Source: an uncultured Bacteroidales bacterium (GTDB lineage: Bacteria; Bacteroidota; Bacteroidia; Bacteroidales; Paludibacteraceae). From it: a DNA stretch of 11,426 nucleotides. The position numbers were made by a program, and so were the translations under genes. Position 1 is the stretch's first letter. The number at the start of each line of letters is the position of its first letter. Under the pieces are notes generated by a model. That model did no database searches. It saw only the letters and a list, made by a program, of their open reading frames with translations, and had not been told where the DNA came from. This document shows, one piece after another, positions 1-6,557 of the stretch. The stretch is taken from the NCBI GenBank assembly GCA_903929065.1, contig CAIYTJ010000137.1:1-11426 (forward strand). Reading direction: 5' to 3'.

Positions 1-5
1 CTGTC

Positions 6-692
6 ATGAAACATTTGTCAATTATATACGTGTTTTTCTTTTGTTGTTTCAATAGTTATTCTCAGGATACTATTACAATGAAAAATGATAAAATGATAAA
101 TGCCACCATTATCGAAAGAAGCAATTGTAAGATCAAGTACAAGTCAGTCCTAAATGCAAACGTGGATTCAACTCTGAGTTTGCGATTATCCAAAATTAAG
201 GTCATACATTATGGCAGTGAAAGTATCAATCGTTTGAGTTCTCAAAATCTGAGAATTACTAATCCTTTTGGTGTAAGTGTTGGTGCAGATTTCTTTTTAT
301 TTAGATTATTATTTAATGGCAGTATTGACTATTTAATTACATCAAACATAAGCGCTGAGATAAATTACAGAAGCATGTTAACTGATAGTTATCCCGCTTT
401 TTCATTATTTTCTATTGGAGGAAAATATTGGTTCGCAAACAAGTATAGTAAAAGCGGTTTCTCTCCTTTTATAGGTTTGTTTTTTACACAATGGAGGTCC
501 AAAAATGATGAAGATGATATTTTATTGTATAATGAACCGGTATGGTCTAACATCTTATTGCCGGAAGTACCAATAGGAATTTGCTATATTTCCAAATCTG
601 GCTTCCAAACTTCTTTTCAAATGAGTTTACCATTTCTATGCGCAGAAATTAGATTGGGCTGGCGCTTTAAAACTGGGAAGAAAGGATATTAA
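6..692 (+). CDS. Exported protein of unknown function, probable outer-membrane beta-barrel
   Basis: The 228-residue product begins with a signal peptide: a Lys-His start, a hydrophobic core of about residues 4-15, and a probable cleavage site after the SYSQ stretch near residue 20, as is common for Bacteroidetes secreted proteins. Residues 21-70 resemble the small N-terminal region seen in many Bacteroidetes envelope proteins (a DTI-x-x-KN-type strand, a KIKYK strand, then a KIKVIHY strand). The rest, from about residue 85, alternates Gly/aromatic-rich strands (SVGADFFLF, FSIGGKYWF, FSPFIGLFF) and ends with a strand-like EIRLGWRF, as expected for a membrane beta-barrel. No catalytic motif is visible. 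The start is the first ATG and gives a complete signal peptide. Base composition is clearly more AT-rich than in the genes that follow. Its promoter would lie outside the window. The coding call is firm; the barrel assignment is inference. Confidence 0.75.
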   Translation: MKHLSIIYVFFFCCFNSYSQDTITMKNDKMINATIIERSNCKIKYKSVLNANVDSTLSLRLSKIKVIHYGSESINRLSSQNLRITNPFGVSVGADFFLFRLLFNGSIDYLITSNISAEINYRSMLTDSYPAFSLFSIGGKYWFANKYSKSGFSPFIGLFFTQWRSKNDEDDILLYNEPVWSNILLPEVPIGICYISKSGFQTSFQMSLPFLCAEIRLGWRFKTGKKGY

Positions 693-733
693 GCAGTTAA
701 AAAAAATACCAATATCAAAATTTACATCAAACT

Positions 734-1210
734 ATGCAAATCCGTCCAATAAAACAAAGTGACAATGCCGAACAAGCAGAAATGATACGCAAAGTATTTC
801 GCGAATTCGGAATTGACCGTCCCGGCACCGTTTACACCGACCCTACCACCGACCATCTCTTTGAATTGTTCAAAGTACCGGGTTCGGTATATTGGGTGGC
901 AGAGGAAAACGGAGAACTGGTGGGCGGTTGTGGCATCTTCCCCACTCCGGGTTTGCCCGAAGGTTGTGCGGAGTTGGTGAAGTTTTACGTTTCGTCAGCC
1001 TACCGTGGCAAAGGTGTTGGCAAATTACTGATGCAACAAAGCATCCGTTCGGCCTGCGAAATGGGATACACGCAGCTTTATCTTGAAAGCTTTCCCGAAC
1101 TGGAAAAGGCTGTAAGTATGTATGAACGGGAAGGATTCCGCGCAATCAATACACCTCTCGGTCAATCGGGTCATACTGCCTGCACGTTGTGGATGGTGAA
1201 AAAATTGTAA
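734..1210 (+). CDS. GNAT-family N-acetyltransferase
   Basis: This 158-residue protein is a stand-alone GCN5-related acetyltransferase, which would transfer an acetyl group from acetyl-CoA to an unknown amine substrate in the cytoplasm. The N-terminal strand MQIRPI, the central VAEENGELVGGCGIF strands (about residues 55-69), the LVKFYVSSAYRGKGVG acetyl-CoA pyrophosphate loop (motif A, R91-G92-K93-G94-V95-G96), and the later LYLES and MYEREGF segments (motif B region, about residues 116-135) all match the fold in order. Length is normal for the family. It lies 41 bases after the exported-protein gene and 307 bases before rpsL, so it is probably not part of the ribosomal operon. A link to RimI-type acetylation of ribosomal proteins is tempting because of the position, but nothing in the sequence supports it. 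Substrate unknown. Confidence 0.9.
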   Translation: MQIRPIKQSDNAEQAEMIRKVFREFGIDRPGTVYTDPTTDHLFELFKVPGSVYWVAEENGELVGGCGIFPTPGLPEGCAELVKFYVSSAYRGKGVGKLLMQQSIRSACEMGYTQLYLESFPELEKAVSMYEREGFRAINTPLGQSGHTACTLWMVKKL

Positions 1211-1293
1211 CCGGAATTTAAATACATGTTTTTATAAATTATTAAACGAGTGGTGTATGCCATTTGGTTAGTTTCATTTGGTTTTTTAAAAAC

Positions 1294-1329
1294 TTTTTTC
1301 TAAAGAAACACTTTCATTTTTTCTAAAGA
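1294..1329. repeat. Direct repeat TTTTTTCTAAAGA, two copies
   Basis: Two identical 13-base copies start at 1294 and 1317, which places them 23 bases apart (about two DNA turns) and roughly 90-125 bases upstream of the rpsL promoter. The copies are T-rich, so chance is possible. The spacing and place would suit a regulator or a T-rich upstream activating stretch, but this is inference. Confidence 0.45.
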
Positions 1330-1419
1330 TTTCATACCGCATATAAACACCTCTCACCGTACATTTCCCTGCATTGAAAGGCATTTCAGAAAGAATTAAA
1401 AATATTTTCGTGAGGTGCA

Positions 1420-1449
1420 TTGCCAATTAAAATAATATATCTATCTTTG
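1420..1449 (+). promoter_or_regulatory. Probable Bacteroidetes-type promoter for the str operon
   Basis: TATCTTTG at 1442-1449 is an exact match to the Bacteroidetes -7 consensus TAnnTTTG. A TTG at 1420-1422 stands 19 bases before it, within the known -33 spacing. Transcription would begin near 1454-1457, leaving about 60 bases of A-rich leader before the rpsL ATG at 1518. This is the best promoter match I found in the window, and it lies just ahead of the first ribosomal gene. Confidence 0.75.
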
Positions 1450-1517
1450 CAACCCATTTTGGAGAAAAACCGAAGTGTATAAAAATAAAGCAATTAAAGT
1501 TATAAAAACAAAGTAAA

Positions 1518-1937
1518 ATGCCTACAATTCAGCAATTAGTTAGAAAAGGAAGAGCAGAACTCATTGACAAAAGCAAGTCGCCGGCACTGGATTCATGTCC
1601 TCAACGTCGCGGTGTTTGTGTTCGTGTGTACACTACCACTCCAAAAAAACCGAACTCGGCTATGCGTAAAGTTGCCCGTGTACGTTTGACTAACCAAAAA
1701 GAAGTGAATGCTTACATTCCGGGCGAAGGACACAACTTGCAAGAGCACTCTATCGTAATGGTACGTGGTGGTCGTGTAAAAGACCTTCCGGGAGTACGTT
1801 ATCACGTGGTTCGTGGAACACTCGATACAGCCGGCGTAAACGGCCGCACACAACGTCGTTCGAAATACGGAGCTAAACGCCCAAAACCAGGACAAGCAGT
1901 TAAAGGCGCTCCTGCAAAAGGTGGTAAAAAGAAATAA
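1518..1937 (+). CDS. rpsL: 30S ribosomal protein S12
   Basis: S12 sits at the decoding centre of the small subunit and controls accuracy of tRNA selection. The 139-residue product carries the family signature TTPKKPNSAMRKVARVRLTN (about residues 40-59) and the GGRVKDLPGVRYH loop (84-96). The lysines changed in streptomycin-resistant mutants (K43, K44 and K88 here) are all wild type. D89, the residue methylthiolated by RimO in other bacteria, is present. Compared with E. coli S12 the protein has a Lys/Gly/Pro-rich C-terminal tail of about 15 residues, usual in Bacteroidetes. It is the first gene of the str operon, with a promoter match 70 bases upstream. There is no Shine-Dalgarno site; the start is preceded by A-rich sequence, typical for this phylum. 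Confidence 0.98.
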   Translation: MPTIQQLVRKGRAELIDKSKSPALDSCPQRRGVCVRVYTTTPKKPNSAMRKVARVRLTNQKEVNAYIPGEGHNLQEHSIVMVRGGRVKDLPGVRYHVVRGTLDTAGVNGRTQRRSKYGAKRPKPGQAVKGAPAKGGKKK

Positions 1938-2145
1938 AACCTGACCCTGACGGGAAAAGGTAAAATTTCACAAAAAGCAAATTGACATAAGTTCAATTCC
2001 CTTTCTAAAAAAACTAACAAAATCAAGTTTAAACACTTGTTTGCGTTTTAGGTAGCAGATGAAAGGTTGAGTAAATAACTCGGAGGAGTTGTTGAAGTAA
2101 GACTAGAAGCAACCAAAAAACAAAAAACGGAAATTTTTAAGTAAA
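1938..2145 (+). promoter_or_regulatory. rpsL-rpsG spacer with a structured RNA candidate
   Basis: The 208-base spacer is long for this otherwise compact cluster and has no gene. Its central part can fold. AATAACTC (2074-2081) pairs with GAGTTGTT (2086-2093) around a GGAG loop, giving eight pairs with one G-U. GGTTG (2065-2069) can pair with CAACC (2110-2114) to close a larger junction that may also contain a small AGT/ACT helix near 2096-2104. In E. coli, S7 represses the str mRNA by binding the rpsL-rpsG spacer, so a feedback site here would be in the same place. That it binds S7 is inference; I cannot show likeness to the 16S site. Confidence 0.45.
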
Positions 2146-2622
2146 ATGAGAAAATCGAAACCAAAAAAGAGGGTCGTATTACCTGATCCGGTTTTCAATG
2201 AATCAATGGTAACAAAATTTGTTAACCACTTGATGTATGATGGCAAGAAATCTACTGCCTTCGACATTTTCTATTCATCGCTCGAAACTGTGAAAAACAA
2301 GTTGCCGAACGAAGAAAAATCCCCACTCGAAGTTTGGAAAAAAGCACTTGAAAATATCACTCCGCTGGTAGAAGTAAAATCACGCCGTGTAGGTGGTGCC
2401 ACATTCCAGGTTCCTACAGAGATTCGCGCAGACCGCAAAGAATCCATTTCAATGAAAAATCTTATATTGTATTCCCGCAAACGCGGTGGACGTTCGATGG
2501 CCGATAAGTTGGCTGCCGAAATCGTTGATGCCTTCAATAACCAGGGCGGAGCATTCAAACGCAAGGAAGATATGCACCGTATGGCTGAAGCAAACCGCGC
2601 GTTCGCACATTTCAGATTCTAA
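2146..2622 (+). CDS. rpsG: 30S ribosomal protein S7
   Basis: S7 starts assembly of the 30S head by binding the 3' major domain of 16S rRNA, and it touches the E-site tRNA. The 158-residue length is normal. The N-terminal signature DPVFNESMVTKFVNHLMYDG (14-33), the beta-hairpin with SRRVGGATFQVP (79-90), and the helical RKRGGRSMADKLAAE stretch (111-125) are all intact. The C-terminus ends in AHFRF. The gene starts 208 bases after rpsL and ends 50 bases before fusA. In E. coli S7 is the autoregulator of this operon, which makes the folded spacer upstream of interest. Initiation lacks a Shine-Dalgarno site; the CGGAGGAG sequence upstream is about 60 bases away, in a predicted hairpin, and too far to set the start. 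Confidence 0.98.
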   Translation: MRKSKPKKRVVLPDPVFNESMVTKFVNHLMYDGKKSTAFDIFYSSLETVKNKLPNEEKSPLEVWKKALENITPLVEVKSRRVGGATFQVPTEIRADRKESISMKNLILYSRKRGGRSMADKLAAEIVDAFNNQGGAFKRKEDMHRMAEANRAFAHFRF

Positions 2623-2672
2623 TTGAAAGTAATAAATTAGGTAAGGTATAAAAAAGAAATTTAAAGTTTAAA

Positions 2673-4793
2673 ATGGCTAAAGGAGATTTAAGTTATAATA
2701 GAAACATCGGTATCATGGCGCATATCGACGCCGGAAAGACTACAACTTCCGAGCGTATTCTGTTCTACACCGGTTTGACTCACAAAATCGGTGAAGTGCA
2801 TGACGGTGCTGCTACTATGGACTGGATGGAACAAGAACAGGAACGCGGTATTACTATTACGTCTGCCGCTACTACCACTTCCTGGGATTACTTAGGTGAT
2901 AAATATAAAATCAACTTGATTGACACTCCGGGACACGTTGACTTTACCGTTGAGGTAGAGCGTTCACTACGTATTCTGGATGGTGCTGTTGCTACTTTCT
3001 GTGCAGTTGGCGGTGTTGAGCCTCAATCGGAAACAGTATGGCGTCAGGCCGACAAATATAACGTACCACGTATCGGTTTTGTAAATAAAATGGACCGTTC
3101 CGGTGCAGATTTTTACGAAGTTGTTCGTCAGATTAAAGCGGTTTTAGGTGCAAAACCTTGTCCGATTCAAATACCAATCGGCGCTGAAGAAAAATTCAAA
3201 GGCGTTATTGATTTAGTGGAAATGAAAGCCATTCTGTGGCATGACGAAGCGATGGGTGCTCAATATGACGTGGAAGAAATTCCGGCAGATTTATTGGAAG
3301 AAGCTCAGGAATGGAGAGACAAAATGCTCGAAATTGTTGCGGAATATGATGATGTTTTGATGGAAAAATATTTTGATGATCCTTCTACTATTACAGCAGA
3401 CGAAATCAAAGTAGCTATCCGCAAAGCAACATTGTCAATGGAAATCAATCCGATAATTTGTGGTTCTGCTTTTAAAAATAAAGGTGTACAGACTATGCTT
3501 GATGCTGTTTGTGCTTACCTTCCAAGTCCGTTAGACACTCCCGAAACTGTTGGTTATGATCCTCGCGATCCTGAAAAACAAGTCGTACGTCATCCGGATG
3601 CAAAAGAACCATTATGCGCGTTGGCTTTTAAAATTGCCACCGATCCTTATGTAGGTCGTTTGTGTTTCTTCAGAGTTTACTCAGGACAACTTCCTGCAGG
3701 TTCGTATGTTTATAACACACGTTCTGAAAAGAAGGAACGTATTTCACGTATTTTCCAAATGCACTCCAACAAACAGAATCCGGTTGAATTGATTTCGGCT
3801 GGTGACATTGGTGCCGGAGTTGGATTTAAAGATATTCGTACCGGTGATACTTTGTGTGATGAAGCACATCCAATCACCCTGGAATCAATGGACTTCCCGG
3901 TACCTGTTATTGGTATTTCTATTGAACCAAAAACTCAGAAAGACTTAGATAAATTAGGAATCGGATTGGCTAAATTGGCTGAAGAAGATCCAACATTTAC
4001 GGTTCATACTGAAGAACAATCAGGTCAGACCATTATTAGTGGTATGGGTGAGCTTCACCTCGAAATCATTATCGATCGTTTGAAACGTGAGTTCAAAGTA
4101 GAATGCAACCAGGGTCGTCCACAGGTATCGTACAAAGAAGCAATCACTCAGGCTGTTCAATTACGTGAAACGTATAAGAAACAATCGGGTGGTCGTGGTA
4201 AGTTTGCCGATATGATTGTAAAAGTTGAACCAAGAGATAAAGATTTTGAAGGTGGAAATCTTCAGTTTGTCGATATGGTGAAAGGTGGTAATATTCCAAA
4301 AGAATTTATTCCTTCTATTCAAAAAGGATTTGCTAACGCAATGAAAAATGGTGTACTTGCAGGTTTCCCATTGGATAGTCTGAAAGTAACTGTTATAGAT
4401 GGTTCATTCCACGCAGTCGATTCAGATCAGTTGTCATTCGAAATTTGTGCTTCGTTGGCTTATAAATCAGCTTGTGCAAAAGCTAAACCGGTATTGTTGG
4501 AGCCAATCATGAAAATGGAGGTTGTTACACCGGAAGAAAGCATGGGTGATGTTATCGGTGACTTGAACAAACGTCGCGGACAGGTTGAAGGTATGGAATC
4601 AAGCCGTACAGGAGCAAGAATCGTAAAAGCTAAAGTTCCACTTTCCGAAACATTCGGATATGTAACTGCTTTGCGTACTATTTCTTCGGGTCGTGCAACA
4701 TCTACCATGGAATTTGATCACTATGCCGAAGTAACGAATGCAATTGCAAAAGTGGTTGTAGCAGAAGCAAAAGGCAAAGTAGAATTACTATAA
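2673..4793 (+). CDS. fusA: Elongation factor G
   Basis: EF-G is the cytoplasmic GTPase that drives translocation and, with ribosome recycling factor, splits ribosomes. The 706-residue protein has all five G motifs: AHIDAGKT (16-23), the RGITI switch I segment (58-62), DTPGH (84-88), NKMD (138-141) and GSAFKNKG (264-271). Domain III contains GMGELHLEI (457-465). Domain IV has the SGGRGKF stretch (505-511) and the tip loop GSFHAVDSDQ with His580, the usual translocation histidine position. Domain V includes MGDVIGDLNKRRG (624-636). Length and motifs fit the canonical str-operon EF-G rather than the divergent second EF-G copies found in Bacteroides. It follows rpsG by 50 bases. The next gene is rpsJ, not tuf, as is usual in this phylum. 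Confidence 0.99.
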   Translation: MAKGDLSYNRNIGIMAHIDAGKTTTSERILFYTGLTHKIGEVHDGAATMDWMEQEQERGITITSAATTTSWDYLGDKYKINLIDTPGHVDFTVEVERSLRILDGAVATFCAVGGVEPQSETVWRQADKYNVPRIGFVNKMDRSGADFYEVVRQIKAVLGAKPCPIQIPIGAEEKFKGVIDLVEMKAILWHDEAMGAQYDVEEIPADLLEEAQEWRDKMLEIVAEYDDVLMEKYFDDPSTITADEIKVAIRKATLSMEINPIICGSAFKNKGVQTMLDAVCAYLPSPLDTPETVGYDPRDPEKQVVRHPDAKEPLCALAFKIATDPYVGRLCFFRVYSGQLPAGSYVYNTRSEKKERISRIFQMHSNKQNPVELISAGDIGAGVGFKDIRTGDTLCDEAHPITLESMDFPVPVIGISIEPKTQKDLDKLGIGLAKLAEEDPTFTVHTEEQSGQTIISGMGELHLEIIIDRLKREFKVECNQGRPQVSYKEAITQAVQLRETYKKQSGGRGKFADMIVKVEPRDKDFEGGNLQFVDMVKGGNIPKEFIPSIQKGFANAMKNGVLAGFPLDSLKVTVIDGSFHAVDSDQLSFEICASLAYKSACAKAKPVLLEPIMKMEVVTPEESMGDVIGDLNKRRGQVEGMESSRTGARIVKAKVPLSETFGYVTALRTISSGRATSTMEFDHYAEVTNAIAKVVVAEAKGKVELL

Positions 4794-4809
4794 AATATCA
4801 GGTAAATTG

Positions 4810-4843
4810 ATTTCCGGTTAGCGAATGACTCTTAACCGGAAAT
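4810..4843 (+). promoter_or_regulatory. Strong hairpin between fusA and rpsJ, possible attenuator or terminator
   Basis: ATTTCCGGTTA (4810-4820) is perfectly complementary to TAACCGGAAAT (4833-4843), giving an 11-bp stem with a 12-base loop. It lies 16 bases after the fusA stop and 44 bases before rpsJ. The sequence after it (TCATTTATC) is only mildly T-rich, so it is not a textbook intrinsic terminator. It may weaken read-through from the str genes, protect mRNA ends, or be an S10 leader element. I found no convincing promoter after it. Confidence 0.6.
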
Positions 4844-4887
4844 TCATTTATCAAAACAAATAATTTTCATAAACAGAAAAAACGACA

Positions 4888-5193
4888 ATGAGTCAAAAAA
4901 TCAGAATTAAATTAAAATCTTACGATCACAACTTGGTTGACAAATCAGCTGAAAAAATCGTAAAGACAGTAAAAGCTACCGGTGCAGCAGTAAGTGGTCC
5001 AATTCCATTGCCAACACACAAACGTATCTTTACGGTAAACCGTGCTACTTTCGTAAACAAAAAATCACGCGAACAATTTGAACTTTGTTCTTACAAACGC
5101 CTGATCGACATTTACAGTTCAACCAGCAAAACGGTTGATGCATTAATGAAGCTTGAATTGCCAAGTGGAGTTGAAGTAGAAATTAAAGTATGA
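4888..5193 (+). CDS. rpsJ: 30S ribosomal protein S10
   Basis: S10 is a small-subunit head protein. As NusE it also joins NusB in transcription antitermination. The product is 101 residues, the normal size. It has the N-terminal strand KIRIKLKSYDH (4-14), the signature AVSGPIPLPTHKRIFTV (34-50) and KSREQFELCSYKRLIDI (59-75), and ends EVEIKV. It opens the S10 block, 94 bases after fusA. Its stop is TGA, while every other intact gene here ends in TAA; the TGA falls in the first bases of the palindromic element that follows, as if that element had replaced the original end of the gene without changing the protein. Confidence 0.98.
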   Translation: MSQKIRIKLKSYDHNLVDKSAEKIVKTVKATGAAVSGPIPLPTHKRIFTVNRATFVNKKSREQFELCSYKRLIDIYSSTSKTVDALMKLELPSGVEVEIKV

Positions 5194-5281
5194 CCCCCTG
5201 CCCCCTGAAGGGGGTTTTGGGATAAGAAATAAATATCATTAATTAAACAGGCCGGTCCCCCGTTTTGGGGTTAAGGGTCAT
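5190..5281. repeat. GC-rich palindromic repeat-like element with two hairpins between rpsJ and rplC
   Basis: Two half-elements face each other. The left one reads ATGACCC (5190-5196), a 4-base gap, then a CCCCC-TGAA-GGGGG hairpin (5201-5214) followed by TTTT. The right one, read on the minus strand, has the same plan: ATGACCC (5281 to 5275), 4 bases, CCCC, 5 bases, GGGGG. In plus-strand terms the right hairpin is CCCCC-GTTTT-GGGG (5257-5270). The outer ATGACCC/GGGTCAT arms are perfect inverted repeats of 7 bases. C/G-tract palindromes of this sort are common intergenic repeats in Bacteroidetes genomes and resemble REP pairs. Copy number cannot be seen here. Confidence 0.65.
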
Positions 5282-5296
5282 TAAACAACAATTGAA

Positions 5297-5914
5297 ATGC
5301 CAGGATTATTAGGAAAAAAAATCGGAATGACATCCGTTTTCAGTGCCGATGGTAAAAATGTACCATGCACTGTTATCGAAGCAGGTCCTTGCGTTGTTAC
5401 TCAAATCAAAACTGTAGAAACCGACGGTTACGAAGCTGTTCAGGTTGGATTTCAGGTTAAAACTGAAAAACACACGAACAAAGCAGAAGCCGGAATTTTC
5501 AAAGCAGCCGGAGTAGCACCACAAAGACACTTGGTTGAGTTCAAAGGATTCGAAACAGAATTCAAATTGGGTGATGCAATCACCGTAGAAATGTTTGAAG
5601 CCGATACGTTTGTTGACGTAGTTGGAACTTCAAAAGGTAAAGGATTCCAGGGTGTTGTAAAACGTCATGGATTTGGTGGAGTAGGACAAGCTACACACGG
5701 TCAGCACAATCGTCTTCGTGCGCCGGGTTCGTTAGGAGCTTCATCGTATCCTTCACGTGTATTCAAAGGTATGCGCATGGGTGGCCGCACAGGTGGCGAT
5801 CAGGTAACTATGCAAAACCTGCAAGTATTAAAAGTTATTCCGGAACACAATTTGATTTTAATCAAGGGTTCAGTACCGGGATGTAAAGGTTCAATCGTAA
5901 TCATCAATAAATAA
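5297..5914 (+). CDS. rplC: 50S ribosomal protein L3
   Basis: L3 binds near the 3' end of 23S rRNA, reaches toward the peptidyl-transferase centre and is one of the two assembly initiators of the large subunit. The product is 205 residues, normal for the family. It starts with GLLGKKIGMTSVF (3-15), and its long internal loop runs through FQGVVKRHGFGG (117-128), then GQHNRLRAPGSLG (135-147) and RVFKGMRMGGRTGG (154-167). At the place where E. coli L3 has the GQNQ segment containing the PrmB-methylated glutamine, this protein reads GASS, so that modification is not expected. The gene lies 103 bases after rpsJ because of the inserted palindromic element, and one base before rplD, which suggests translational coupling to rplD. 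Confidence 0.98.
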   Translation: MPGLLGKKIGMTSVFSADGKNVPCTVIEAGPCVVTQIKTVETDGYEAVQVGFQVKTEKHTNKAEAGIFKAAGVAPQRHLVEFKGFETEFKLGDAITVEMFEADTFVDVVGTSKGKGFQGVVKRHGFGGVGQATHGQHNRLRAPGSLGASSYPSRVFKGMRMGGRTGGDQVTMQNLQVLKVIPEHNLILIKGSVPGCKGSIVIINK

Positions 5915-5915
5915 C

Positions 5916-6545
5916 ATGGAACTGAATATAGTAAATATTAAAGGAGAAGACACAGGAAGAAAAGTATCGCTTAACGATGCTATCTTCGGTATTGAGCCAA
6001 ATGACCATGCTATTTATTTAGATGTGAAACAATATTTGGCTAACCAACGTCAGGGAACACACTCGTCAAAAGGCCGTAGCCAGTTGTCAGGATCAACCCG
6101 TAAATTAGGTAAGCAAAAAGGCGGCGGCGGCGCACGTCCGGGCGACATCAAATCTGGTGTTCGTGTAGGTGGTGGTCGTATGTTCGGTCCACACCCACGC
6201 GATTATCATTTCAAATTGAATAAAAAAGTAAAACAACTTGCCCGTAAATCTGCTCTTTCGTATAAAGCGTCTGACAGCATGATTACAGTGGTTGAAAACT
6301 TCAACTTTGAAGCGCCAAAAACGAAATATTTCGTTGCAATGACAAAAAGTTTACAAGTTGCTGATAAAAAGCCGTTAATTGTTTTAGCAACTGCAAATAA
6401 TAACGTATATTTGTCGGCTCGTAATTTGACTTCGGCTAAAGTCGTAACAGTTTCGGAATTAAGCACTTATATAGTTCTTAATGCCAAATCGCTTGTGTTA
6501 ACCGAGGACGCAGTTGCAGCAGTAGAACAAATTTTTAAAGCATAA
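5916..6545 (+). CDS. rplD: 50S ribosomal protein L4
   Basis: L4 helps start large-subunit assembly, and its extended loop lines the peptide exit tunnel at the constriction. The 209-residue product has that loop at about residues 45-105: GTHSSKGR, TRKLGKQKGGGGARPG (61-76), SGVRVGGGRMFGPHPRDY (80-97), then LNKKVKQLARKSALS. K68 corresponds to the tunnel lysine whose change gives macrolide resistance in E. coli, and it is wild type. In gamma-proteobacteria L4 represses its own S10 operon; I see no evidence for that here. The ATG is one base after the rplC stop. The GGC-rich run at 6121-6132 encodes four glycines of the tunnel loop and is not a repeat of other origin. Confidence 0.98.
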   Translation: MELNIVNIKGEDTGRKVSLNDAIFGIEPNDHAIYLDVKQYLANQRQGTHSSKGRSQLSGSTRKLGKQKGGGGARPGDIKSGVRVGGGRMFGPHPRDYHFKLNKKVKQLARKSALSYKASDSMITVVENFNFEAPKTKYFVAMTKSLQVADKKPLIVLATANNNVYLSARNLTSAKVVTVSELSTYIVLNAKSLVLTEDAVAAVEQIFKA

Positions 6546-6551
6546 GGAGGT
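6544..6551 (+). promoter_or_regulatory. Perfect Shine-Dalgarno site for rplW
   Basis: AAGGAGGT overlaps the rplD stop codon and stands 6 bases before the rplW ATG, a full match to the 16S anti-Shine-Dalgarno core. Most other genes in this window start after A-rich sequence with no such site, as is normal in Bacteroidetes, so this site stands out and supports the start at 6558. Confidence 0.75.
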
Positions 6552-6557
6552 ACAGAA

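Larger units (their letters stand above)
1211..1517. other. Intergenic region ahead of the str operon
   Basis: These 307 bases contain no convincing gene on either strand. The first half is very AT-rich, with T-runs and two copies of TTTTTTCTAAAGA (1294-1306 and 1317-1329). The second half carries the probable promoter (1420-1449) and an A-rich leader of about 60 bases before the rpsL start. I see no clear GC-rich terminator hairpin behind the acetyltransferase gene, only weak A/T pairing. Confidence 0.7.

Noticed and set aside
870..1145. Minus-strand and alternate-frame open frames inside the acetyltransferase gene
   Set aside because: They are shadows of the GNAT coding sequence; the plus-strand frame has the acetyl-CoA motif and the normal family length.
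1211..1310. Intrinsic terminator after the acetyltransferase gene
   Set aside because: Only weak A/T stems (such as AATTTA with TAAATT) and T-runs are present, with no GC-bearing stem before a T-tract.
1593..2026. Minus-strand open frames opposite rpsL and its 3' flank
   Set aside because: They lie opposite a highly conserved gene, show no known motif or start context, and their composition follows from the rpsL codons.
4860..4868. TAATTTTC as a promoter element for rpsJ
   Set aside because: It misses the last base of the consensus and has no TTG at the right distance upstream.
5201..5218. Left C/G hairpin as a true operon terminator
   Set aside because: The stem is strong but the T-tract is only four bases. 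The genes after it are essential and no convincing promoter was seen between it and rplC, so full termination is unlikely.
6119..6133. GGC-repeat run in rplD as a microsatellite
   Set aside because: It encodes the conserved glycine-rich tip of the L4 tunnel loop, so codon choice explains it.
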